DNA of 64,000 nucleotides from Cupriavidus gilardii (GTDB lineage Bacteria; Pseudomonadota; Gammaproteobacteria; Burkholderiales; Burkholderiaceae), in the NCBI RefSeq assembly GCF_008801915.1, contig NZ_VZOV01000002.1:186001-250000 (forward strand). The letters run 5' to 3'. Below are positions 24,835 through 33,111 of this stretch, piece after piece. Numbering within the stretch: the first letter of the stretch is position 1; every line of letters starts with the position of its first letter. The notes beneath the pieces are model-generated. The model was not told where the DNA came from. It ran no database searches and saw only the letters and a list, made by a program, of their open reading frames with translations. The position numbers and the translations under genes were made by a program.

Positions 24835-27800
24835 ATGGCGAACAACCGTGCCCAGATCCTCATCACCGCAGTCGATGAGACCAGGCGAGCCTTCCAGTCG
24901 ATTAATGGCAGTCTGTCGCAATTGCGCGACCAAGCCAGTCAGGTCGGCGCCGTCCTGTCCCGCATCGGTGGGGCCATTGGGGTCGGGCTGGGCGTGCGCG
25001 AACTGGTGGAGGTGGCCGACCAGTACAAGAACCTGCAGGCTCGGCTCAAGCTCGCAGTCACCTCCCAAGAGGAATTCAACCGCGCCGACGCGGCTCTATT
25101 TGAGATCGCCCAGAAGAATCGCGCGCCGCTGGCAGAGACCGTCACGCTTTACGCGCGGCTCGCGCCGTCGGTGCAGGCGTTGGGTCGTTCGCAGGCGGAC
25201 GTGCTGGCGGCTACCGATGCCATCGGCCAGGCGGTGTCGCTTTCCGGCGCGTCCAGCGAGGCGGCGGCCGGTGCGCTGCTGCAGTTGGGGCAGGCCTTCG
25301 CCTCTGGGCAACTGCGCGGCGAGGAATTCAATTCGGTCATCGAGCAGACACCGCGTCTGGCGCAGGCCATTGCCGACGGCATGGGCGTGCCGCTGGGCGC
25401 GCTGCGGGCCCTGGCGCAAGAAGGCAAGATCACCTCGGAAGCGGTGCTCGATGCTTTGCTAAAGGAGAGGGCGCGTCTGGCCGAGGAATACGCGAGCCTG
25501 CCCGATACGGTCTCGGGCGCGCTCACCCGTCTCAAGAATGCCTTTCAGCGTGCATTCGGCGAGCGCGACGCGAGCTCCGGCCTGACCGCAGGTCTGGCGC
25601 AGGCGATCCAACTCGTCGCCCAGCATCTGGAACTGCTGATCGATCTGGCTGGCGTCGTGCTGGTCGCCGCCTTCGGTCGGATGGCGGGTGCCTTTGCAAC
25701 CAGCATTGCCGCCGCCCGCGCGGAGGCGGCGGCGCGGCTAGCCAACCTGCGCACGCTGGAAGCCGAGGCGCTGGCACGGGTCCGCCTCGCCGATGCCGCC
25801 CTGGCCCAGGCGCGGGCGCAAGGCCTCGCCACCAGCGCACTGGTCGCCGATGCGGCCAAGGCTCGGCTGCAAGCCAGTGCCGCCAGCGGTGCCGTGACAC
25901 AGGCCGTCGCGTCCACATCCCTACTGGGGCGTGCGGCGGGGCTGTTGCGCGGGGCTCTGGCGCTTCTGGGTGGCCCCATCGGCGTGATCGTGACCACGGT
26001 GACGCTTTTGGCCGGGGCCCTCTATTCGGCGCGCAACGCCGTGGTCGAGTTCGGCGGCAAGACCGCTTCGATCAAACAGATCATCAGCGCCACCTGGGAC
26101 CTGGTGGTCGAGAAGGTCGGCGACGTCGTCAGCGCCCTGGGGCGGCTGGTCGGCGCCAACAATCTGAGCTGGGCGCGCGTGCGCGAGGTAATGCTCAATG
26201 CGATCCGAGCCATCGGATCTGCCATCCGCACGATGGTCAATGGTGTCATCGGCGCCTTCAACGCGGTCGGCAGCATTGTCGGCATCACGGCCGCCTTCAT
26301 GGTCGAGCGCTTTCGCAATGCCTTCTCCGACATCGGGGAGCTGGCGAAGGCTTTGGGTCAAGATGTGGCAGCGGCCTTCAGCGGCGACTTTTCGATGCAG
26401 TCGCTGCGTGCCGTCCTCGGCCGCCGACTTGGCGAGATGAGCGACTTCGGCAAGGAACTGGCGGGGACCGTGCGCGACGCCGTGACGCGCGACTACGTCG
26501 GGGAAGCCGCTCAGGCCATCGCCGGTCGCATCCGACCTGAGCAAACCCAGCCCGGCGTATTCGGTCGCCCGCAACCACCGGCCAAGCCGGCTCCCGACAA
26601 GGGTGTCGAGGCCGCCAAGCTGGCCCTGGTACAGGCGCAGGCCGAGGCGGAATTCAAGATCCTCAAGGACGCACTGGATCGCCAGGCGCGGGAATTGGAT
26701 GCGGCGCTCGAAGACCGGCTGATCTCGCTGAAGGACTACTACGCGGCCAAGACCCGGATCGAGCAGCAGGAGATCGATGCGGAAATCCGCCGCGCACAGG
26801 TGTCACTCATCGAGCAGCAACGTCTACAAAAAACCGGCAAGGACGAACCCACTCGCATCAAAGCGAAGTCCGAGGTCGCCAAGCTCGAAGCGGAGCTCAC
26901 GGTCCTCAACAACAAGCGCGCCGACGTCGAGGTCGCCAATGCCCGCAAAGCGGTCCAGGCCGAGCGCGATTTGCGCGAGGAACTCGCCAAGGTTCGCGAC
27001 GAATTGCTCGATCTCACCGGTACCGCAACCAGCCAGGATCGCCGCACGGCCATCGAGCGCCAGTACCAGAGCCTGATCGCGCGGCTGCGCACCGAGGGTG
27101 ACACCGAGGGCGCGGCCACCGTCGGGAGGCTGGTCGACGTCAAAGCGGCGGCGGCCGATCTGGCCGACTACGAGCGACAGTTCAACGACACGCTCGCGCG
27201 GATGCGTGCCTCCGAGGAGTCGATCAACCTGCAGCGCCAGTCGGGCCTGCTCACCGAATCGCAAGCTCGCCAGCAGATCCTCGCGCTGCACCGGCAGACC
27301 GGCCAATCGCTCGATGCTCTGCTGCCGCAGTTGGAGGCTACCGCCACAGCCATTGGCCCGGACGCCGTCGCCCGGGTGCAAGCGTGGAAGAACGAGATCG
27401 CGCAGGTGAAGTTGGTCGTCGACGACGTGGCGCTGGCCATCGACGGCGCGGTGCAGGATGGTTTCGCGCAACTGTTCCAGGACATCGGCAGCGGCGCCAA
27501 GTCGGCCAAGGACGCATTCGCGGATTTCGGGCGATCCGTGCTGCAGACGATCAACCGCATCGCCTCGCAGAAACTGGCCGAAGCCTTGTTCGGCAGCCTG
27601 ATGGGCGGTGGCACGGCAGGCAGTGCCGGAGGCTTGGGCGCGTTGATCTCGTCGTTCTTCGGGTTTGCGTCGGGGGGCTACGTGACCGGACCCGGCACAT
27701 CGACCAGCGATTCCATTCCGGCGCGACTCTCGCACGGCGAGTACGTGGTCAATGCCCGCGCGGTGGGACGGCTCGGCGTGAGCTTCCTGGATGCCATCAA

Positions 27801-28029
27801 CGGTTTGTCTGCCGGGCCTCGCATCCAAGGCGGGCGACTGGCCTTTGCCGCTGGCGGCCTAGTACCGGAGGCCCCGGCGCAGTCAGCCACGAACCAAAAC
27901 ATCCGCATCGTCAATGTGATCGACCCGGCGATGGCGGCCGATTACCTCAACAGCAGCGCCGGCGAGCGCACGGTGATGAACCTCATCCAGCGCAACGCCA
28001 CGTCGGTGCGCAACATCCTGGGAAGATAG
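24835..28029 (+). CDS. Tail tape measure protein
   Basis: The longest gene of the phage block (1064 residues). The N-terminus (ETRRAFQSINGSLSQL) is coiled-coil, and residues 60-230 are the TMP domain (VTLYARLAPSVQALG, RGEEFNSVIEQTPRLAQAIA). A hydrophobic section lies near residues 360-410, long coiled-coil stretches follow, and the C-terminus is glycine-rich and conserved (GFASGGYVTGPGTSTSDSIP). It sets tail length and probably enters the host envelope; at about 1.5 angstrom per residue this predicts a tail of roughly 150 nm. Confidence 0.92.
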   Translation: MANNRAQILITAVDETRRAFQSINGSLSQLRDQASQVGAVLSRIGGAIGVGLGVRELVEVADQYKNLQARLKLAVTSQEEFNRADAALFEIAQKNRAPLAETVTLYARLAPSVQALGRSQADVLAATDAIGQAVSLSGASSEAAAGALLQLGQAFASGQLRGEEFNSVIEQTPRLAQAIADGMGVPLGALRALAQEGKITSEAVLDALLKERARLAEEYASLPDTVSGALTRLKNAFQRAFGERDASSGLTAGLAQAIQLVAQHLELLIDLAGVVLVAAFGRMAGAFATSIAAARAEAAARLANLRTLEAEALARVRLADAALAQARAQGLATSALVADAAKARLQASAASGAVTQAVASTSLLGRAAGLLRGALALLGGPIGVIVTTVTLLAGALYSARNAVVEFGGKTASIKQIISATWDLVVEKVGDVVSALGRLVGANNLSWARVREVMLNAIRAIGSAIRTMVNGVIGAFNAVGSIVGITAAFMVERFRNAFSDIGELAKALGQDVAAAFSGDFSMQSLRAVLGRRLGEMSDFGKELAGTVRDAVTRDYVGEAAQAIAGRIRPEQTQPGVFGRPQPPAKPAPDKGVEAAKLALVQAQAEAEFKILKDALDRQARELDAALEDRLISLKDYYAAKTRIEQQEIDAEIRRAQVSLIEQQRLQKTGKDEPTRIKAKSEVAKLEAELTVLNNKRADVEVANARKAVQAERDLREELAKVRDELLDLTGTATSQDRRTAIERQYQSLIARLRTEGDTEGAATVGRLVDVKAAAADLADYERQFNDTLARMRASEESINLQRQSGLLTESQARQQILALHRQTGQSLDALLPQLEATATAIGPDAVARVQAWKNEIAQVKLVVDDVALAIDGAVQDGFAQLFQDIGSGAKSAKDAFADFGRSVLQTINRIASQKLAEALFGSLMGGGTAGSAGGLGALISSFFGFASGGYVTGPGTSTSDSIPARLSHGEYVVNARAVGRLGVSFLDAINGLSAGPRIQGGRLAFAAGGLVPEAPAQSATNQNIRIVNVIDPAMAADYLNSSAGERTVMNLIQRNATSVRNILGR

Positions 28030-28031
28030 GT

Positions 28032-29003
28032 ATGGCCTGGACTTCTGGCACGGCACTCAATGCCGCCGATCTCTTCAACAAGCTGATCACCTTTTTAACC
28101 GCCGATGCGACCCTGGTCGCTGGCGGTGAGGCCTGGACGCTGCTGCGTCGCGACAGTTTTACATTGGATGCGAAACGCGAGCTGGTGGAACTGCGCGGTC
28201 CAGGCTCCTCAGCGGGCGATGCGATCTATGTGCAGGTTTGTCTGTTCGCCGACGCGGCTGCACCCGCGTATTCCATCCGGGTTCTCGGCTCGCAATCGTG
28301 GCAAAGCTCCGTCTCGATCAGCACCCCGGAAGGCCAACCAGGCAGTTTGCTCTCGGGGGCGGGTTCGCTCGGCATCTTGCCGAGAATGCCGGTTTTCAAC
28401 AGCGCGATCAGTTACTGGTTCGTTGCCAACGGCCGCCGCTTCATCGTAGTGGCGAAGTCCTCGGCCTACTGGGGGGCGCTCTACGCGGGGTTTTTCCTGC
28501 CCTACGGCACGCCGTCGCAGTACCCGTATCCGCTCTTCATCGGCGCCAACACCTCGCGCGGCGACAACTATCAAAGTTCGGATCTCGATATCGCGGGCAG
28601 CGCGTTCTGGCGCAACGATGGTGAGTACGGCAGCTACAGCGCAGCTATCCTGCAGCCGAGCGGCGGCTGGGTCGGCACCAACCGCTTCGATACGAGCTAC
28701 ACCGGTCGCGCCTGGCCCTGGGCAATGTCGCAGGAGACCAGGAGGAACAGCGTAGGGCGCTACGACATGGGCAACCTCACGCAGTTGCCGAACGGCGCCA
28801 GTCCGCTGCTGCCGGCCATCCTCTATGACTGCGGAACCTCCCGTCCCTTCAACGTCTGGGGCGAGCTGCAAGGCGTGTTCGCCGTGCCCGGCTTCGGGGT
28901 GGCCGCTGGCGACACCGTGACGGTGGCCGGCAAAGTCCATTTGGTCGTCCAGGCGGCGACTTCCACCAATGCGGCGCGCTTTGCCGCCATTCAACTGAAC
29001 TGA
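28032..29003 (+). CDS. Tail-associated structural protein (first of a pair)
   Basis: A 323-residue protein rich in glycine, serine and aromatics, beta-structured and without a signal peptide. It begins MAWTSGTALNAADLFNKLI and ends in a small beta domain (AGDTVTVAGKVHLVVQAAT). It lies between tape measure and tail tip genes, so it is probably a virion or tail tip protein. The next gene has a similar layout and may be a diverged copy. Confidence 0.7.
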   Translation: MAWTSGTALNAADLFNKLITFLTADATLVAGGEAWTLLRRDSFTLDAKRELVELRGPGSSAGDAIYVQVCLFADAAAPAYSIRVLGSQSWQSSVSISTPEGQPGSLLSGAGSLGILPRMPVFNSAISYWFVANGRRFIVVAKSSAYWGALYAGFFLPYGTPSQYPYPLFIGANTSRGDNYQSSDLDIAGSAFWRNDGEYGSYSAAILQPSGGWVGTNRFDTSYTGRAWPWAMSQETRRNSVGRYDMGNLTQLPNGASPLLPAILYDCGTSRPFNVWGELQGVFAVPGFGVAAGDTVTVAGKVHLVVQAATSTNAARFAAIQLN

Positions 29004-29024
29004 GAACTTGCTCGAGGCGATTCA

Positions 29025-30167
29025 ATGGCTTACATCACCGGCGCGTCGGCGGACATCAACACGCTGCTGACGGCGATCAAGAATTTTGCGGTCGCCAATG
29101 GCTGGACGGCCAACGCTACCGACACCTTTACGCTGACGTTTCCGACCTATGGATCGACCGGTGGCGCGGCCCACGCCGGCACGACGTCGATGATTTCCTC
29201 GGTCAGCAGCTCCGATGCGTACCGGAATCAGTCGGAAACCAGCTTGACGGCGAACCGGGCCGTGTTGTCTAAGAACGGCGTGTCCTACCAGCTGTTCGCG
29301 GTCAATAAAAAGCTCTACAAGAACGGCGTCAACGGCACCTATGCCTGCTTGGAGGCCTGGGTGTGCGACGGTTTCTCCGCAGGCGTGGCGGCCAACCTGC
29401 AGACCAACAATCGCAAATTCGTGATGGTCGGGCCGATGGCGACCTCGCTCTACGCCTACCACCTGTTCTCGAGCGGAGACTTCATCCATGTGGTGATTGA
29501 GGAGATGCCAGGGCGTTTTCGACACCTGTCGTTCGGTTTCATCAACAAGTACGGCGCTTTTGCCGGAGGGCAGTACCTGACCGCAGGCTGCCCCATCGAG
29601 TCGTTCACGACGACGCCCAATGCGTTCAACACTTCAAATCACATGATTCCTTTCGGTGCGAACGGCTTGGGACCGTCGAGGGCATCGCTTGCATCGAACG
29701 GTTATCCGGGTAGTTATGTCAGAGCCGACATCGATGGTTGGACGGTCGGTTGGCGGCTGATCTCGACCGGCTCGTACACGACGGAACAGTTGGACGCCTA
29801 CGGGTGCTCAAGCTACGCCAATGCGACCAACAACCGCGCGGGCTACATCGGGTCCGGAACCCAGAACTCCCTCAACACCCTGGCGCACGATCTGGCTTAC
29901 CACTGCTCGCCGCAAAGCTACAACGGTCTGGCGCCGATGCTGCCCTGCTACGTTGGCGTCAATCGCACGCCCTACGTCGGCACTTGGACGCTGCTCGGCG
30001 AATTCCCCGATGTGCGCTTCCTGAACATCTCGAACTTCAACCCAGGCGACGAGCTGACCCTTGGCACCGACGTGTGGAAGATCTTCCCACTGTGGAACAA
30101 GGCCTACACGCTCGGGGCGGAACCGGTCAGCTACGACTACGGCCTGGCCTACCGCAAGGTGATGTAA
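29025..30167 (+). CDS. Tail-associated structural protein (second of a pair)
   Basis: A 380-residue protein with the same general plan as its neighbour: a helical start (ADINTLLTAIKNFAVANGW), a long aromatic, asparagine/glycine-rich beta body, and a final GDELTLGTDVWKIFPLW segment. Host-recognition proteins often show this composition. Function is inferred from location. Confidence 0.7.
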   Translation: MAYITGASADINTLLTAIKNFAVANGWTANATDTFTLTFPTYGSTGGAAHAGTTSMISSVSSSDAYRNQSETSLTANRAVLSKNGVSYQLFAVNKKLYKNGVNGTYACLEAWVCDGFSAGVAANLQTNNRKFVMVGPMATSLYAYHLFSSGDFIHVVIEEMPGRFRHLSFGFINKYGAFAGGQYLTAGCPIESFTTTPNAFNTSNHMIPFGANGLGPSRASLASNGYPGSYVRADIDGWTVGWRLISTGSYTTEQLDAYGCSSYANATNNRAGYIGSGTQNSLNTLAHDLAYHCSPQSYNGLAPMLPCYVGVNRTPYVGTWTLLGEFPDVRFLNISNFNPGDELTLGTDVWKIFPLWNKAYTLGAEPVSYDYGLAYRKVM

Positions 30168-31850
30168 ATGCCCGACTTCGCCGGAGCCTTCACGTCAAAC
30201 ATCCTGGGCGGCGCAGTGGCCACCGGGATGAACAGCCTGTGGGACGATGGTCGACCTGCGTACTACGCACCGACCACGGTCATCGCGGCCATTGCTGGTG
30301 CGGTCGGTGTCATCGCCAGCGGCCAGCCGTCGCCCGAGGCACTGATCGCGCGGACTGGCGCACACTGCGCCTCGTTCTCCCAGGATTACTACTACCGGAT
30401 CTACCTGCAGCCGTCCAGGATCGAGTTCGGCAATCTCGTTATTCCCACAACCCGTACCGTCGAAGTCTGGAATGCGTTCCTGGACCCGGTGACGATTTTC
30501 CAGCTGGACGGCGACACCGAGGGCTTGTCCCTGGGGTTCTTCCCGCCAACAAGGATGCGGGGGCTGGAGGACATCTTCTACGAGGTCACGGCCACTCTCG
30601 ATGGCCCAAGCTTCGTCGATACGCTGCTGACGCTGCATTTCTCGGCTGGCGGCACACGGGATCTGGCGATCAGCTATGGCCGCGTGCTGGTCATGGGCCT
30701 GCTGCACGATTGGCAAGGCGGCTTCACCGAGCGGCTGGAATGGCTGACTGACGTGCTGACGATGCGTGACGGTGGGGAGCAGCGGGTGCGGCTGCGGACC
30801 GATCCCCGGCGCTCGTTCGAGTTCGACGTGCTGGAGTACGGCAACGGCGGGCAGCTTGATCTCTTGATGAACGTCTGGCAGTCGCGCGTCTATGCCGTGC
30901 CGGTGTGGACCGACAAGGCTTGGCTTGCGGCCGCCATCCATCCCGGCGACACGGTGCTGGCCGTGAGTACCACGGACCTGGACTATCACGCCGGTGGGCT
31001 GGCCATCGTCGGCTCAAGCGCTGGCGCCAGCGAGGCACTGGAAGTCCTGTCCCTGACCGCCGGGACGATCACGCTCAAGCGCCCGGCCTTGGGGAACTGG
31101 CCCGCAGGCTCCTGGATCGCCCCGGCCCGGCTAGGAAGGTTACCCGCCCAGCAGACCGTGACCCGGCCAACGGCGGCGATCTCCCAGGCCAAATTGCGCT
31201 TCGAGCTGGAGGACCTGGCTTCGCCAGTGGCGGCGACGAGTTCACCGATTCAGTACCGAGGCTACGACACGCTGCTGCTGCATCCAAACCGGGTCGAGGA
31301 CGTCAGCATCGACTATCAGCGACTCGCCGATGTGTTCGACGTTGAGACCGGTACGCCTGCGGTGATCGACAGCCCGAACCGGCCCTTTATCGTGCGCCGC
31401 CACCAGTACCTGCTGCCAGACCGCACCCGGCTCACTGCGATGCGAGGCTGGCTCGCGGCCCGTGCAGGTCGTCAGGTGCCTTTCTGGGTGCCGACGTGGG
31501 AGCGTGGCCTCGAAGTCGCTCAGCCCTTCACCTTGGATGCAACGGAAATTCCGGTCCAGGCCAGAGGCTTCGCCACCTACTACCAGGCCATGCCCGGCCG
31601 GCGGGACGTGGCCTTTCTGCACAACAACGGCACCTGGTTCTTGCGACGGATCACCGCTTTCGAGTTCGTGGACGGGGTCGTCGAGCGGATGCGGATCGAC
31701 GCCGCGCTGGGTGTGGCCTGCGCGCCGTCCGATTTCCGGATCGTCTGTTTCCTGGAACTGGCCCGACTGGAGAGCGATGCCGTGGAATTTTTCTTCGAAA
31801 CGGATCGTGTGGTTCGGGTGACTTTGCCTATTCGGAGCATCAACGGATGA
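30168..31850 (+). CDS. Tail tip / distal tail protein
   Basis: A 560-residue protein immediately downstream of the paired structural genes. An N-terminal segment of about 70 residues is hydrophobic, and several beta domains follow (for example HPGDTVLAVSTTDLDY, KLRFELEDLA). The C-terminal part (VPFWVPTWERGLEV) resembles siphovirus baseplate proteins of the kind found next to BR0599-type genes. It overlaps the next gene by 4 nt. Confidence 0.7.
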   Translation: MPDFAGAFTSNILGGAVATGMNSLWDDGRPAYYAPTTVIAAIAGAVGVIASGQPSPEALIARTGAHCASFSQDYYYRIYLQPSRIEFGNLVIPTTRTVEVWNAFLDPVTIFQLDGDTEGLSLGFFPPTRMRGLEDIFYEVTATLDGPSFVDTLLTLHFSAGGTRDLAISYGRVLVMGLLHDWQGGFTERLEWLTDVLTMRDGGEQRVRLRTDPRRSFEFDVLEYGNGGQLDLLMNVWQSRVYAVPVWTDKAWLAAAIHPGDTVLAVSTTDLDYHAGGLAIVGSSAGASEALEVLSLTAGTITLKRPALGNWPAGSWIAPARLGRLPAQQTVTRPTAAISQAKLRFELEDLASPVAATSSPIQYRGYDTLLLHPNRVEDVSIDYQRLADVFDVETGTPAVIDSPNRPFIVRRHQYLLPDRTRLTAMRGWLAARAGRQVPFWVPTWERGLEVAQPFTLDATEIPVQARGFATYYQAMPGRRDVAFLHNNGTWFLRRITAFEFVDGVVERMRIDAALGVACAPSDFRIVCFLELARLESDAVEFFFETDRVVRVTLPIRSING

Positions 31851-32650
31851 CCTATCAGAACCAAGAAAACAGCCTCCATGCCGGCCAGCCGGTCGAGTTG
31901 TATCGCTTCGCGCTGGGGACCACCGTCTGGCGCTACACGTCAGCGCGGGATGCTGTGACCTACAACGGCGAGAAATACATCTCGGCGCCGATCCGGCGCT
32001 CGGAGATCGAGCAGACGCAGGAATTCGGTCGTGCGATGCTGAACCTGGAAGCAGCACTCGACATTGGCGTCGTACAGTCCTTCATCGTGACCCCGCCCGA
32101 TGGCGTGCTGTCACTCACCATCTTTCGTCAGCACCTGTCCGACCCGGGTACGGAATTCATCACCTGGTGGAAAGGGCGCGTCGTGTCGGTGGTGTTCAGC
32201 GGCATCACTGTGCAGATGCGCTGCGAGCCGATTTTTACGACGCTCAAGCGTTCGGGACGCCGGGCGAACTACCAGATCAACTGTCGCCACCCGCTGTACC
32301 ACGGCGGCTGCAAGGTCAACGCGGCCGACTACAAGACGGCCGGCATCGTCGAGAGCGTGGCGGGGTTGGAGGTGACCGCCTCGGTCTTCCTGCCCAAGCC
32401 GATTGCCTGGTTCGTCGGCGGCCGGCTGATGGCCGCCGGGGCGCAACGGATGATCGTCGCCAGCTCCGGCGGTGCGGTGACCCTCTCAGCGCCGATTCCG
32501 GGACTGAAGGCGGGCGACGCCTTCGAGGCCTATCCGGGCTGCGACCACACGCTCGCGACCTGCGCCGCCAAGTTCGGCAACCAGCTGAACTACGGCGGCT
32601 TTCCTTACATCCCGGTAAAGAACCCTTTCACCGGGGACGCCATCGTTTGA
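31847..32650 (+). CDS. BR0599 / DUF2163-type tail tip protein
   Basis: A 267-residue protein of the phage BR0599 family. The C-terminal third holds conserved cysteines (INCRHPLYHGGC, YPGCDHTLATCAAKF) and the end GNQLNYGGFPYIP. In lambda the protein at this point, gpL, carries a 4Fe-4S cluster, so metal binding at the tail tip is plausible. The order (tape measure, tail tip proteins, this gene, J-like gene) fits. Confidence 0.82.
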   Translation: MTYQNQENSLHAGQPVELYRFALGTTVWRYTSARDAVTYNGEKYISAPIRRSEIEQTQEFGRAMLNLEAALDIGVVQSFIVTPPDGVLSLTIFRQHLSDPGTEFITWWKGRVVSVVFSGITVQMRCEPIFTTLKRSGRRANYQINCRHPLYHGGCKVNAADYKTAGIVESVAGLEVTASVFLPKPIAWFVGGRLMAAGAQRMIVASSGGAVTLSAPIPGLKAGDAFEAYPGCDHTLATCAAKFGNQLNYGGFPYIPVKNPFTGDAIV

Positions 32651-32659
32651 GGATGTTCC

Positions 32660-32890
32660 ATGTGGCAATACCTGATCGTGTGGGTGATCACGACGGTTCT
32701 GTCGTCGCTGCTCGCCCCGAAACCCAAGACCACGACGCCGCAACCCGGCGATGTCGATGCGCCGGTCGCCGCGACCGACAGCCCGATCCCGGTGCTATTC
32801 GGTACGCGCACGATCAAGCAGCCGAACTGCGTGTGGTTCGGCGATGTGCGGACAACGCCGATCAAGACCAAGGGGGGTGGAAAGAAATGA
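32660..32890 (+). CDS. Short tail tip protein with N-terminal membrane-like segment
   Basis: A 76-residue protein. Residues 3-18 are hydrophobic (WQYLIVWVITTVLSSLL), followed by proline/threonine-rich sequence and a conserved SPIPVLFGTRTIKQPNCVWFGD. The end is TKGGGKK. In related phages this sequence looks like the start of the long tail tip protein; here it is a separate gene, and the long protein begins MSGGGKGSKSVTVGY after an intervening small gene. Confidence 0.72.
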   Translation: MWQYLIVWVITTVLSSLLAPKPKTTTPQPGDVDAPVAATDSPIPVLFGTRTIKQPNCVWFGDVRTTPIKTKGGGKK

Positions 32891-33111
32891 GCGAACAGCG
32901 CAGCAACCTTCAGATCGCCACCCACCTTGATGCCAAGGCGCTGGGCTATTGCAATGCTGGCCTGCGCCGCTGGTTTCCGCGCGACGGCGTGACTTTCGAT
33001 GATTTTCGCCAGCAGGGCGTGAGCACCGACTGGCTGCGTGCCACCGGAGACGCGATGGCGATCCGCTTGGCCGAGTACGTCGAGCAGGCAGAAACAGAGG
33101 CCAAGGCATGA
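32887..33111 (+). CDS. Small protein between the tail tip genes
   Basis: A 74-residue helical protein (QRSNLQIATHLDAKALGYCN, WFPRDGVTFDDFRQQG). It overlaps both neighbours by 4 nt (ATGA junctions), so the three are translated together. I do not recognise it. Confidence 0.7.
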   Translation: MSEQRSNLQIATHLDAKALGYCNAGLRRWFPRDGVTFDDFRQQGVSTDWLRATGDAMAIRLAEYVEQAETEAKA

